From positions 1,551,191 through 1,615,190 of the forward strand of contig CP091241.1 of assembly GCA_027627685.1 (NCBI GenBank): a stretch of 64,000 bases of DNA, read 5' to 3'. The notes beneath the pieces were generated by a model. The model was not told where the DNA came from and ran no database searches. It saw nothing but the letters and a program-made list of their open reading frames with translations. The DNA is from Hyphomonadaceae bacterium ML37 (GTDB taxonomy: Bacteria > Pseudomonadota > Alphaproteobacteria > Caulobacterales > Maricaulaceae). Below are positions 25,190-33,980 of this stretch, piece after piece (within the stretch, counting starts at the first letter, position 1; each line of letters starts with the position of its first letter). Both the position numbers and the translations under genes were made by a program.

Positions 25190-26055
25190 GTGTTTTGTGG
25201 CGGGTTGAAGCGCGTGGGTCCATGACCGCGTTGCGTCCGGTTCTGGCCGCGCTGGACGCCGTCCCCGAGCCGCTGGCGCTGAGCTGGTCGCTGTTCGAGG
25301 ATGGATCGGAAACAGCGGGGCGCCTCGATATTCTGTGCGAGACGGTGAAGGCTGCCGAGGCCATGGCCGCGACGCAGGGGCTGGATGCGGCTTCCATCAC
25401 CGTCCACATCGCGCCGCTGCCCGAAGAAGACTGGGTCGCGCTATCGCTGAAAGGTCTGCCGCTGGTGCGGGCGGGGCGGTTCGCAGTGTACGGCGCCCAC
25501 GCGGCGGCGGATCTGGCGCCGGGCTGCATCGGTCTGGAGGTCGAAGCCGGTCCGGCCTTCGGGACCGGACATCACGCCACGACGCGCGGCTGCCTTGAGG
25601 CCGTGGACGTGATCGAGCGCGAGGGGTTCACACCCGAGAGTGTTCTGGATCTGGGCGCGGGCTCCGGCCTGCTGGCCATCGCCGCGGCCAGGCTGTGGCC
25701 CGGCGCGCAGATCATCGCCACGGACATTGATGCCGAATCTGTCGCCGAAACGCTGGTCAATGCGCAGAAGAACAGCGTGGGGCCGCAGATCGAGTCGATT
25801 GAGGCCGATGGCTATGACCATCCGGTGTTCGACGGGCGGCGGTTCGACCTGATCTTCGCCAATATCCTGGCCGGTCCGCTGATCACGCTGGCTCAGCAGA
25901 CCGCCGCACACCTGGCCCCCGGCGGGCGGTTGATTCTCGCCGGACTGCTGGACGAGCAGGCAGAGCGCGTGTCTGAGGCCTACCTGGCCGCCGGTCTGAC
26001 CCCATCCACCACGCACTCGCTGGATGGCTGGACCATTCTGGTTTTCCGCGCCTGA
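25186..26055 (+). CDS. prmA: Ribosomal protein L11 methyltransferase
   Basis: SAM-dependent methyltransferase that trimethylates ribosomal protein L11. The 289-residue protein shows the family signature AFGTGHHATT, SAM motif I VLDLGAGSGLLAIAAAR, the acid loop ATDIDAES, and the catalytic NILAGPL. The N-terminal 100 residues are the variable L11-binding domain. It overlaps the upstream lipoprotein gene (ATGA) and ends at a strong hairpin terminator. Confidence 0.92.
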   Translation: MSVLWRVEARGSMTALRPVLAALDAVPEPLALSWSLFEDGSETAGRLDILCETVKAAEAMAATQGLDAASITVHIAPLPEEDWVALSLKGLPLVRAGRFAVYGAHAAADLAPGCIGLEVEAGPAFGTGHHATTRGCLEAVDVIEREGFTPESVLDLGAGSGLLAIAAARLWPGAQIIATDIDAESVAETLVNAQKNSVGPQIESIEADGYDHPVFDGRRFDLIFANILAGPLITLAQQTAAHLAPGGRLILAGLLDEQAERVSEAYLAAGLTPSTTHSLDGWTILVFRA

Positions 26056-26074
26056 ACGCTGGCCGCCGGACACG

Positions 26075-26112
26075 AAAAAGGCGCGCGCTGTACAGCGCGC
26101 GCCTTGTCGTCT
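26075..26112. terminator. Bidirectional intrinsic terminator between prmA and the cytochrome c gene
   Basis: A perfect inverted repeat with two 12-base arms (26080-26091 and 26092-26103) and no unpaired centre beyond the turn. A5 lies at 26075-26079, giving a U-tract for minus-strand transcripts, and a T-rich stretch follows on the plus side. It therefore serves best as terminator of the cytochrome gene and probably also of prmA. Confidence 0.8.
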
Positions 26113-26127
26113 TTGTATCAGCAACGC

Positions 26128-26871
26128 CTAGAGCTCGCCGCCGTCCTCGTCCGCAGGTTCTGCTTCAGCATCATCCTCGGACGGCGCCTCTTCGTCTGCG
26201 GGGGCTTCGCCAGCATCTTCCGCGGCGTCCTCAGCCGGGTCAGGCATGACCTCTTGCGAATTTGCCGCAGCCTCAGCCTCGGCGTCCGCCACGTCGTCTT
26301 CGCCCGCCGCGGCCTCGGCAAGCGGGTCGGGCAGGGCCAGAGGATCGTTATCCTGGCTGCGCATGTAGGCGATCACGTTGATGCGGTCATCCTGGCTGCG
26401 AAGACCCGCAAAGCTCATGGACGTGCCCGGGACATAGCCGCGCGGGTTTTCCAGATACTCGTACATGTTCTCGAACAGCCAGCGCGTGCCGCCCGAACCG
26501 TATTCAGTCATGGCGCCCGAATAGTTGAAGCCCGCCACCTCCGCGACGCCGCGGCCCATCACGCCCCACAGATTGGGGCCGGTGCCGTTCGCGCCGCCTT
26601 CATTGAAGGTGTGGCAGGCCGCGCAGCGGCGCGCTACGCGCTCGCCGGCCGACAGGTCGGCGCTCGCCAGCAGCACGCCGAAATCGACCGGGCCGCTGGG
26701 CTCTTCTGCAGCGGGGGCAGACGTTTGGAGCGCCGAGAGATCGATCGGATAGGCGAGCTCAGCGTTGTCGCCACCGCCAAATACGATGTTGGACAATTCG
26801 CCCAGCGCCATCATGAACAGGGCCACGGCGAGGATCACACCCGCCACCTTGTTGAAGAAAAGATCGCCCAT
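26128..26871 (-). CDS. Membrane-anchored cytochrome c with acidic C-terminal tail
   Basis: A 247-residue CycM/c552-type cytochrome. There is one N-terminal helix (about 8-27), a short linker, one haem site CAACH (near residue 85), and an axial Met in GTSMSF. It should carry electrons between the bc1 complex and terminal oxidase at the periplasmic face. After the haem domain come about 75 residues made almost only of Glu, Asp, Ala and Pro, which the classical protein lacks. The gene is monocistronic, ending at the strong hairpin at 26075-26112. Confidence 0.9.
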   Translation of the reverse strand: MGDLFFNKVAGVILAVALFMMALGELSNIVFGGGDNAELAYPIDLSALQTSAPAAEEPSGPVDFGVLLASADLSAGERVARRCAACHTFNEGGANGTGPNLWGVMGRGVAEVAGFNYSGAMTEYGSGGTRWLFENMYEYLENPRGYVPGTSMSFAGLRSQDDRINVIAYMRSQDNDPLALPDPLAEAAAGEDDVADAEAEAAANSQEVMPDPAEDAAEDAGEAPADEEAPSEDDAEAEPADEDGGEL

Positions 26872-26988
26872 CAGCGCCCTCGAGAGATTTCAATGATTAC
26901 GGGCCGGGTGTTTGACACGCCCCGCCCGGCGAAGCAACCGGTACACACGCCTGTTCCATGTACCCCATGCAGCCCCGGCGCGGACGCG

Positions 26989-27942
26989 TCACAGGGTCGC
27001 GCCATCATCGCGGCCGAGCCAGCGCTCGATGAGCAATCTGGAGATGGAGAAGTGTCGCGGCGCCCAGTTGGCCATCGCACCGTCATAGAGCTCGCGCACC
27101 TCGTCGCGGGTGAACCACCGGGCGTCTTCCAGGTCATCGTCCGGCTGCACCTCGCCGTCTTCGACTTCGGCCAGAAAGCCGATCATTAGCGCGGAAGGGA
27201 AGGGCCAGGGCTGGTTGGCGACGTATTCGGTGCTGAGCACTTTGAGGTGCACTTCTTCGGCCGTTTCGCGCGCACAGGCCGCCTCGAGCGTTTCGCCCGG
27301 CTCCACGAAGCCGGCGAGTGTTGCGTACATGCCTGGCGGCCAGCTGGGCTGGCGGCCCATTACACACCGGTCACCCGAATAGGGCAGCAGGATAATCGAC
27401 GGATCGGTGCGCGGATAATGCTCCATACCGCAGGACGGGCAGGTCAGGCGAAGCCCGCCGTCGAAGAACTCGTTCTTCGAACCGCAATTGGAGCAAAAAC
27501 GCCTGCGCCCGGACCACATGAGGATGGAGCGGGCCCGCCCGAAGACGCAAGCCAGCTCCGGCGCCAACTGCATGGCCGTCATGCGGAAATCCGGGCCGCG
27601 CTCGGCAACGCCGTTTTCCAGCGCGCCAGCAAACCAGGGCGCGCCGTTTTGCAGGCCGATGAAGATCAGGCCGGGCCATTTCAGCGCCAGGCCGGAGGCG
27701 ATACCCGCCGGCAGAACCAGCGGCGCGCCGTCATCCGCCAGAGCAATCGAGCCCCCGGCGAACAGAACCGCGCGGCCCTCGGCGTGCACATGCTGCTGCG
27801 CCATCCAGTTGGGGTTCGCCCGCTGCAAGCCGGCATGGTCGAGGAGGGAATCAGTGAAGGTCAAGCGCATGCGGGCCATGTAGCGCGGTTGGGGAGATTC
27901 GGCCAGATCAAGGTCGGGCGGCGCACCTTGCCGCTGGTTCAT
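26989..27942 (-). CDS. nudC: NAD+ diphosphatase (NudC-type Nudix hydrolase)
   Basis: Hydrolyses NAD(H) to NMN(H) and AMP, and in known cases removes NAD caps from RNA. The 317-residue protein has the NudC N-terminal domain, a four-Cys zinc ribbon (FCSNCGSK and LTCPSCGMEHYPR), the Nudix box (GFVEPGETLEAACARETAEEV), and the NADH-specific SQPWPFPxS motif as NQPWPFPSA. The start is uncertain: ATG 27942 is used, but ATG 27879 (MARMRLTF) also fits the family. Confidence 0.9.
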   Translation of the reverse strand: MNQRQGAPPDLDLAESPQPRYMARMRLTFTDSLLDHAGLQRANPNWMAQQHVHAEGRAVLFAGGSIALADDGAPLVLPAGIASGLALKWPGLIFIGLQNGAPWFAGALENGVAERGPDFRMTAMQLAPELACVFGRARSILMWSGRRRFCSNCGSKNEFFDGGLRLTCPSCGMEHYPRTDPSIILLPYSGDRCVMGRQPSWPPGMYATLAGFVEPGETLEAACARETAEEVHLKVLSTEYVANQPWPFPSALMIGFLAEVEDGEVQPDDDLEDARWFTRDEVRELYDGAMANWAPRHFSISRLLIERWLGRDDGATL

Positions 27943-28155
27943 TAACTGTTTGAAATATAATGGCCTTTTTGGTCGTTGTGGCGCCACATTTACCCATCTT
28001 CAGCCACACTTTCGCCGGTGTGCGTATTTTGTTCGCAACGCTCGAGTGCGACTGACGGTATCTGCTCACCGAGCCGCTTGCGGGAATTCGGGCTGAAGCG
28101 TTTGTCTTGTGGCGAGCCAGACGCGTTCCGGCTCTAACAACAAGGACAACAACTC

Positions 28156-28668
28156 ATGAAAACGATTCTCCTCTCCACGGTCGCAGCGCTGGTTTTCGCG
28201 GCGGGCGCCTCGGCTCAAGACGGTCGCTCCCACATCGGCGGCGGCGTCGCCCATTACGACGCTGACGGCGCGAACTTCAACGCCATCTACCTGCGTGGCG
28301 GGTTCGACGTGACCGAATTCTTCGGCGTTGAGGCCGAAGGCCAGATCGGCGTTCAGGATGATGAAGTGAACATCGGCGGCGGTCTGACCGCTGACGTGGG
28401 CCTGAACTACGGCGTCGCCGGCTTCGGCAAGCTGCAGTTCCCGGTGTCCGAGCAGTTCTCCGTATTTGCTCGCGCCGGCTATGCTTGGGCTGAGTTTGAC
28501 GCGTCCGCAGCCGGCCTGACCATTCAGGACGATGCTGACGGCCTGGCCTACGGCGCGGGCGCCGAATGGGCGTTCTCCGGCCCGAATGCGGTCCGTTTTG
28601 ACTACACCCGTTACGACTTCGAAGGCGAAGGGAACGTGTGGTCGATCGGCTACGTCCGCCGCTTCTAG
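28156..28668 (+). CDS. Outer-membrane beta-barrel protein (OmpA/Ail-like)
   Basis: A 170-residue secreted protein with a clear signal peptide (cleavage after ASA near residue 20). It has alternating-polarity strands and an aromatic C-terminus (GYVRRF), as expected of a small eight-stranded barrel recognised by BamA. The loops are acidic. Its ribosome site is an AAGGAC stretch shortly before ATG 28156, and it is followed by a strong terminator, suggesting a well-expressed single gene. Base use is slightly less GC-rich than its neighbours, which is common for abundant outer-membrane proteins. Confidence 0.82.
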   Translation: MKTILLSTVAALVFAAGASAQDGRSHIGGGVAHYDADGANFNAIYLRGGFDVTEFFGVEAEGQIGVQDDEVNIGGGLTADVGLNYGVAGFGKLQFPVSEQFSVFARAGYAWAEFDASAAGLTIQDDADGLAYGAGAEWAFSGPNAVRFDYTRYDFEGEGNVWSIGYVRRF

Positions 28669-28699
28669 GTCGAAACCGCCCGGCTGATCGTGGCATGAA

Positions 28700-28729
28700 G
28701 GCCCCTGCGCTGCGGCGTAGGGGCTTTTT
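28700..28729 (+). terminator. Intrinsic terminator of the beta-barrel protein gene
   Basis: GCCCCTGCGC (28701-28710) pairs with GCGTAGGGGC (28715-28724), one G-T pair, loop TGCG, followed by TTTTT. Confidence 0.85.
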
Positions 28730-28741
28730 GCGGCCCTGCGC

Positions 28742-28770
28742 TTGACGCGAATGCGAGTGAGTCGCAAGAT
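28742..28770 (+). promoter_or_regulatory. Promoter with Fur-like operator ahead of an 80-residue protein gene
   Basis: TTGACG (28742-28747) and CAAGAT (28765-28770) are separated by 17 bases. Inside lies TGCGAGTGAGTCGCA (28752-28766), an inverted repeat with perfect five-base arms. It shares TGCGANTGANT with the two boxes at bfd. Confidence 0.45.
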
Positions 28771-28800
28771 GGCGATCCCGGAACGCCAGAAGGACTCGCC

Positions 28801-29043
28801 ATGCCTCATGCCAGCGCCCAGGTCATCGCCTTTCCCGGCCCGCGCAGCCTGGCTCAGCGGGCAGGGCCGGCGCGCGGCCCCGGGCCGAGCCCCCTGTCCG
28901 ATTCTGTGCGTGACTGGCTGATGACCCAGGAGACCGTGATCGGCCACTGGCGCGAGCGCCTGGTCGCCGAGGGCGCAGACTGGCGCATGGTAGTCATCCT
29001 TGATCAGCACGCGGCCTTTCTGCGTGAGGCTTGCGAGCTATAA
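28801..29043 (+). CDS. Hypothetical 80-residue protein, possibly iron-regulated
   Basis: Not recognised. The N-terminal half is Pro/Ala/Gly/Arg-rich and probably disordered; the C-terminal half, from DSVRDWLMTQETVIGHWRER, is a likely helical pair. There is no signal peptide or membrane helix. A good ribosome site (AGAAGGA) precedes ATG 28801, and a promoter with a Fur-like operator lies just ahead, which supports real expression. It is the gene before mfd on the same strand but probably a separate unit. Confidence 0.65.
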   Translation: MPHASAQVIAFPGPRSLAQRAGPARGPGPSPLSDSVRDWLMTQETVIGHWRERLVAEGADWRMVVILDQHAAFLREACEL

Positions 29044-29153
29044 ACGCGCCTCGCGTCTTGACCTGCGCGCAGGCTGGGGCTTGAACAACCTGCCTTGACC
29101 CGGGGGCGAATATTCGTCCCGCGGACCCGTTGGCGTTCTGGAAGGGCCGCTCC

Positions 29154-32100
29154 TTGAATGATCTTGACCGTATTGCCCGCACCCCGGGTGCGCTGACAGT
29201 CTGTGGTGCGCCGGACGGATTTGATGCGCTGATCTTTTGTGATGCGCTGCGGGCCCGCGGAGGGCTGGGGCTTTACATCGCGGCGGACGAGGCGCGCGCC
29301 AGCGCGTTCGATGCAGCGGTGCGGTTCTTTGCGCCTGATCTTGACCGGCTGCGCCTGCCGGCCTGGGACTGCCAGCCCTATGACCGGATCAGCCCCAGCC
29401 CGCGCACCGCCGCGCGCCGGGCAGGAGCGCTACACCGCCTGGCCCAGCGCTCCCCCGATGACAGCCCGCTTCTGGTGATCACTACAGTCAACGCCATGGT
29501 CCAGCGCTGCGCGCCGCGCGACGCAATGGCGGGCGGCGGCCTGTCTGCCCGTCCGGGCGAGACACTCGACAGCGAGGTGCTCAAAACGCACCTGACCATG
29601 AACGGCTATGTGCGCGCCGCCACCGTGACCGAGCGCGGCGACTACGCCGTGCGCGGGGGCGTGATAGACGTGTTTCCCGCCGATGCGTCCGAGCCGGTGC
29701 GCCTGGATTTCTTTGGCGACAGTCTGGAAAGCGTGCGGGCGTTCGATCCCGAAACCCAGCGCACCACCCGTCAGCTCAAGGCCGTGCGGTTCACGCCGGT
29801 CAGCGAAGTGCTGCTGGACGCCGCGGCGATTTCGCGGTTTCGCACCGGTTTCCTGAAGCGCTTCGGCGCGGCCGGGTCGGGCGATATTGTCTATGACGCA
29901 GTCAGCGCTGGCGCCCGACCGGCCGGAGCCGAGCACTGGCTGCCCCTGTTCCACGAGCATCTTGATACGGTCTTTGACTATCCCGGCGAGGACGCGCTGA
30001 TCGGCCTCGATTCGCTGGCGCGGCCAGCGCTGGAAGAGCGGCTGGAACTGGTCCGTGACTATTACGAGGCCCGCCAGGAGGCGCAGAAATCCGGGGCCGG
30101 GGCCATGGGCGCGCCGGCCTATCGCGCCATCGAGCCCAAAGCCATGTTCCTGGATGAAGACGAGTGGGAGGCGGCGCTGGGCGCGCGCACGGTGCGCCGG
30201 TTCACCAGTTTCCAGGAGCCCGGCGAGCACGTGATCGACGCGGGCGGCAAGCAGGGCCGCAGCTTCGCCGCCGAGCGTCAGGGCGATCAGAACGTCTTCG
30301 AGGCCGCCGCGCGCCATGCGGCCAGTGTGCGTCAGACCGGTAAACGCGTCCTGTTCGCCAGCTGGAGCGAGGGCGCGTCGGAACGTCTGGGTGGCGTGCT
30401 GGGCGAGCACGGACTGTCGCCGGTTCAAGCCGTGGGCAGCTGGGGCGACGCCTTGCGTCTGTCCGGCAAGGCCATTGCGCGCATCATCATGCCGCTGGAG
30501 CACGGGTTTGAGACGCCCGATTTCGTGGTCATTTCCGAGCAGGACGTTCTGGGCGACCGGCTCGCCCGGCCGCGCAAGCGGCGCAAGGCCAGCGATGTCA
30601 TCGCCGAGGCCGGCGCGCTCACGCCGGGCGATCTGGTCATCCACGCCGATCATGGCCTGGGGCGCTATATGGGCCTCAAGACGCTGAGCGTGACCGGGGC
30701 GCCCCATGACTGCCTGGAACTGGAATATGCCGGGGAGTCCCGGCTCTACCTGCCGGTGGAGAATATCGAGCTGTTGTCGCGCTATGGCGCGGACAGCGAG
30801 ACCGCGCAGCTGGACCGGCTGGGCGGCGCGGCCTGGCAGGCGCGCAAGGCCAAGGCCAAAAAGCGCCTGCGCGACATGGCCGATCAGCTCATCCGCATCG
30901 CCGCGGCGCGCAATGCCCGCGACGCCGAGGTGATCGAGGCGCCGTCCGGCCTGTATGACGAGTTTGCCGCGCGCTTCCCGTTTGCTGAAACCGACGACCA
31001 GCTCAGCGCCATCGAAGATGTATTCGAGGACCTGAAGAAAGGCCGTCCCATGGACCGGCTGATCTGCGGCGATGTGGGGTTTGGCAAGACAGAAGTCGCG
31101 CTGCGCGCCGCCTTCATCACCGCCATGAGCGGGCGTCAGGTGGCGGTGGTCACGCCCACCACACTCCTGGCGCGCCAGCACTACGCCACTTTCGCCGAGC
31201 GCTTCCGCGGCTGGCCGGTGCAGGTGCGCCAGCTCTCGCGTCTGGTGCCCGCGAAGGACGCCGCGCTGACGCGCAAAGATCTCGCCGAAGGGCGCTGCGA
31301 CATCGTTGTGGGCACCCACGCCCTGCTGGCCAAGACCATCGATTTCAAGTCGCTGGGCCTGATGATCATCGATGAGGAGCAGCATTTCGGGGTCAAGCAC
31401 AAGGAGCGCCTGAAAGAGCTGCGCACCGACGTGCACGTGCTCACGCTCACCGCCACGCCCATCCCGCGCACGCTGCAGCTGGCCATGTCGGGCATCCGCG
31501 ATCTGACCATCATCGCCACGCCGCCCGTCGATCGGCTGGCGGTGCGCACCTATGTGACACCGTTTGATCCGGTGACCGTGCGCGAGGCGCTGCTGCGTGA
31601 GCGCTACCGGGGCGGGCAGAGCTTCTTCGTGGCGCCGCGCATCGCCGATCTCGACGAGATCGCCACCTTCATGCGCGAGCAGGTGCCGGAGGTCAGCTTC
31701 ACGGTCGCTCACGGCCAGATGGCGGCCAGCCAGCTGGAAGACATCATGACGGCCTTCTATGAGGGCCGGTACGATGTTCTGGTGTCCACCTCCATCGTGG
31801 AATCCGGCATCGACATCCCCACCGCCAACACGCTGATCGTCCACCGCTCCGACCGGTTCGGCCTGGCCCAGCTGTACCAGCTGCGCGGACGGGTGGGGCG
31901 GTCCAAGGCGCGCGCCTACGCCTACCTCACCACCCCGGCCAACCAGTCCATGACCGAGGGCGCAGATAAAAGGCTCAAGGTATTGCAGTCGCTGGACAAT
32001 CTGGGCGCGGGCTTCACGCTGGCGAGCCATGACCTGGACCTGCGCGGCGGCGGCAATCTGCTGGGCGAGGAGCAGTCGGGCCATATCCGCGATGTGGGCG

Positions 32101-32639
32101 TGGAGCTCTATCAGGCCATGCTTGAAGAGGCCGTCGCCTCGCTGCAGGGCCAGACCCCGGAAGACAATCGCGACTGGTCGCCGGCGATCAATGTCGGCGC
32201 GGCGGTGCTGATCCCGGACCATTACGTGCCCGATCTGGACGTGCGCATGGCGCTCTACCGCCGTCTGTCCGGGCTGGAGACCAAGGCCGAACGCGAAGGC
32301 TTCGCCGCCGAGCTGATCGACCGGTTCGGCCCGCTGCCCGAAGAAGTGGAGAGCCTGATGCAGGTGGTCGCCATCAAGGGCCTGTGCAAGCGCGCGGGCG
32401 TGGCCAAGCTCGACGCCGGACCCAAAGGCGCGGTGGCGACCTTCCGCGAGCATGCCTTCGCCGACCCGGCCGCTCTGGTGGATCTGATGACGCGCCGGCC
32501 GCTGGACTACAAGCTGCGCCCGGATAATTCGATCGTGCTGCGCGGCGATTTCCCGGAAATCATTGACCGGCTGAAAGGCGTGCAGCGCCTGCTGGCGCCC
32601 ATCGCGGATGCGGCCAGGCGCGCGCGCGACGCCGCCTAG
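29154..32639 (+). CDS. mfd: Transcription-repair coupling factor
   Basis: Superfamily 2 translocase that removes RNA polymerase stalled at DNA damage and recruits UvrA. About 1,161 residues in normal family order: UvrB-like N-terminal domains, the RNA-polymerase interaction domain (PGDLVIHADHGLGRYMGL), then the motor with Walker A GDVGFGKTEVA, DEEQHFG box, TATPIPRTLQ and the QLRGRVGRS motif, and a C-terminal UvrA-binding domain. No ATG is available near the start. I use TTG 29154 because GGAAGGG lies seven bases before it; TTG 29130 is an alternative. Its stop overlaps the convergent PopA-like gene by two bases. Confidence 0.94.
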   Translation: MNDLDRIARTPGALTVCGAPDGFDALIFCDALRARGGLGLYIAADEARASAFDAAVRFFAPDLDRLRLPAWDCQPYDRISPSPRTAARRAGALHRLAQRSPDDSPLLVITTVNAMVQRCAPRDAMAGGGLSARPGETLDSEVLKTHLTMNGYVRAATVTERGDYAVRGGVIDVFPADASEPVRLDFFGDSLESVRAFDPETQRTTRQLKAVRFTPVSEVLLDAAAISRFRTGFLKRFGAAGSGDIVYDAVSAGARPAGAEHWLPLFHEHLDTVFDYPGEDALIGLDSLARPALEERLELVRDYYEARQEAQKSGAGAMGAPAYRAIEPKAMFLDEDEWEAALGARTVRRFTSFQEPGEHVIDAGGKQGRSFAAERQGDQNVFEAAARHAASVRQTGKRVLFASWSEGASERLGGVLGEHGLSPVQAVGSWGDALRLSGKAIARIIMPLEHGFETPDFVVISEQDVLGDRLARPRKRRKASDVIAEAGALTPGDLVIHADHGLGRYMGLKTLSVTGAPHDCLELEYAGESRLYLPVENIELLSRYGADSETAQLDRLGGAAWQARKAKAKKRLRDMADQLIRIAAARNARDAEVIEAPSGLYDEFAARFPFAETDDQLSAIEDVFEDLKKGRPMDRLICGDVGFGKTEVALRAAFITAMSGRQVAVVTPTTLLARQHYATFAERFRGWPVQVRQLSRLVPAKDAALTRKDLAEGRCDIVVGTHALLAKTIDFKSLGLMIIDEEQHFGVKHKERLKELRTDVHVLTLTATPIPRTLQLAMSGIRDLTIIATPPVDRLAVRTYVTPFDPVTVREALLRERYRGGQSFFVAPRIADLDEIATFMREQVPEVSFTVAHGQMAASQLEDIMTAFYEGRYDVLVSTSIVESGIDIPTANTLIVHRSDRFGLAQLYQLRGRVGRSKARAYAYLTTPANQSMTEGADKRLKVLQSLDNLGAGFTLASHDLDLRGGGNLLGEEQSGHIRDVGVELYQAMLEEAVASLQGQTPEDNRDWSPAINVGAAVLIPDHYVPDLDVRMALYRRLSGLETKAEREGFAAELIDRFGPLPEEVESLMQVVAIKGLCKRAGVAKLDAGPKGAVATFREHAFADPAALVDLMTRRPLDYKLRPDNSIVLRGDFPEIIDRLKGVQRLLAPIADAARRARDAA

Positions 32640-33889
32640 CCTGTGGCGGCTCGGGCGGCGTGTTCAGGTGCGAAGGCCAGCGCGAGGGCGGCGTCTGCGT
32701 CTGCGCCGGCCGGCGGCTCACAGACCTGGCTGCGTACATCCAGGCGGAAAGGACGCAACGGGTCGCGGCCCTCATAGGCGGTGCATTCGGCGATGGCGGC
32801 CACGCGCGCGGCGACCAGCTGGGCGTCTTCGGCGCGGGTGTTTGGCAAAGCCAGCCAGAATTGTCCCGGTCCCTGGCGGACGGCCAGGTCCTCGGCGCGC
32901 ACACAATGGCGCAGCATGGCCGCAAACTGGTTGAGTGCGGATGTGGCGTGAACCGGTCCGCAATCGGACGGCGCCTCGGCGGTCAGCCCCACCAGCGCCA
33001 GCGCCTGGCCGCGATGATGGGCGCGCGTCAGCAGGGAGTTCAAATGACGTTCGCCAAAGGCCGACTCGAACAGATCGCTGTGGGTATCGAGGAAGGCGGG
33101 CGCGCGGCAGGCTTCCAGCAAAGTCTTGGCCCGCCGGCGCCGGCGGCGCTCGGCGGCGAGCGCCGTGATCCGAGTGCGCATATCCTGATCGTCCGCGCGC
33201 GCCGACACCAGGTCCGACGCCCCGCGCGCAAACGCCTCGTCCGCGCCGCCATAGGAATCGCTGCGCGTCAGCAGGACCGCCGGGGTATGATACAGCCGCG
33301 TATTGCGGCGCATGGCCGAGCAGACCGTGTGGGCCAGATCGGGATCGGGCTCGGCGTTGAGCACCACGGCGTCAAACGGGCGTTCATGGAGATAGTCGAA
33401 CGCGGTGAATGTCGAGAAAGCCGCCACCGTCTCCACATTGGCGCCGCGCAGCGCATGCTCCAGTCGCAGGAAGCCGGGGCAGGGCGCGCCGACGAATAAC
33501 ACGCCGCCGCCGTCAGATGCGGTCGGCATGGCGGTGGGCGCGGCTCCGGCGGCGCGCGCATCCTCGGCGCGCAGGCGGGCGGCGTCTTCCAGCACGCTCA
33601 GACGGATCAGTGCGCGCAAACGTGCGGCGATCTGGATGGGGTGGGCGCCCGCCTGCAATCGCGCGCCTGCGCCGGAGGCGGCATGGGCGCCCACAGCCAG
33701 ATGAATTCGGTCGGCAATGTCGCTGGCGCGCACCGGGCTGAAAGAGACGACCGCCTCGAACGCATGCGATTGCGCCGCGTTGTCCGGCCCGGCCATGGTG
33801 ACATTGAAGCCCATGGACCGCAGACCGGCGGCCGCCTCAATGGCGGCGTCGCCCTCGGCAATCACCAGGATCGAATACGCCCGGCCCAT
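32636..33889 (-). CDS. PopA-like c-di-GMP effector: two receiver-like domains and a degenerate GGDEF domain
   Basis: A 417-residue protein. Residues 1-100 and 128-245 have receiver-like folds but lack the phospho-acceptor Asp (S49 in EAVVSFSP; N178 in FDAVVLNAE). Residues 265-410 resemble a GGDEF domain in which the catalytic motif has become GPGQF (340-344), while the inhibitory-site RxxD is kept as R331-A-E-D334 exactly five residues ahead. This is the pattern of Caulobacter PopA, which binds c-di-GMP and helps deliver CtrA for degradation at the pole. ATG 33889 has a GGGGGGAG ribosome site. It is convergent with mfd and divergent from the CoA-transferase gene. Confidence 0.72.
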   Translation of the reverse strand: MGRAYSILVIAEGDAAIEAAAGLRSMGFNVTMAGPDNAAQSHAFEAVVSFSPVRASDIADRIHLAVGAHAASGAGARLQAGAHPIQIAARLRALIRLSVLEDAARLRAEDARAAGAAPTAMPTASDGGGVLFVGAPCPGFLRLEHALRGANVETVAAFSTFTAFDYLHERPFDAVVLNAEPDPDLAHTVCSAMRRNTRLYHTPAVLLTRSDSYGGADEAFARGASDLVSARADDQDMRTRITALAAERRRRRRAKTLLEACRAPAFLDTHSDLFESAFGERHLNSLLTRAHHRGQALALVGLTAEAPSDCGPVHATSALNQFAAMLRHCVRAEDLAVRQGPGQFWLALPNTRAEDAQLVAARVAAIAECTAYEGRDPLRPFRLDVRSQVCEPPAGADADAALALAFAPEHAARAATG

Positions 33890-33980
33890 GCTCCCCCCAC
33901 GGATTGTTCCGAGTGTATTGTGTCTGTCCAGCTTCGGCGCCACAACCCGTTTTCCTGACTTCTCAGACCCGGACGAAAGA

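Noticed and set aside
28021-28050. Inverted TCGCA/TGCGA pair before the beta-barrel gene as another Fur box
   Set aside because: The arms are in the opposite order and further apart than in the bfd boxes, so it would be a weak hairpin at most.
29430-32453. Very long open frame (about 1,000 codons) on the strand opposite mfd
   Set aside because: Its composition (His, Arg, Gln and Gly rich, no family motif) is what the complement of a GC-rich gene gives, and mfd on the other strand is unmistakable.
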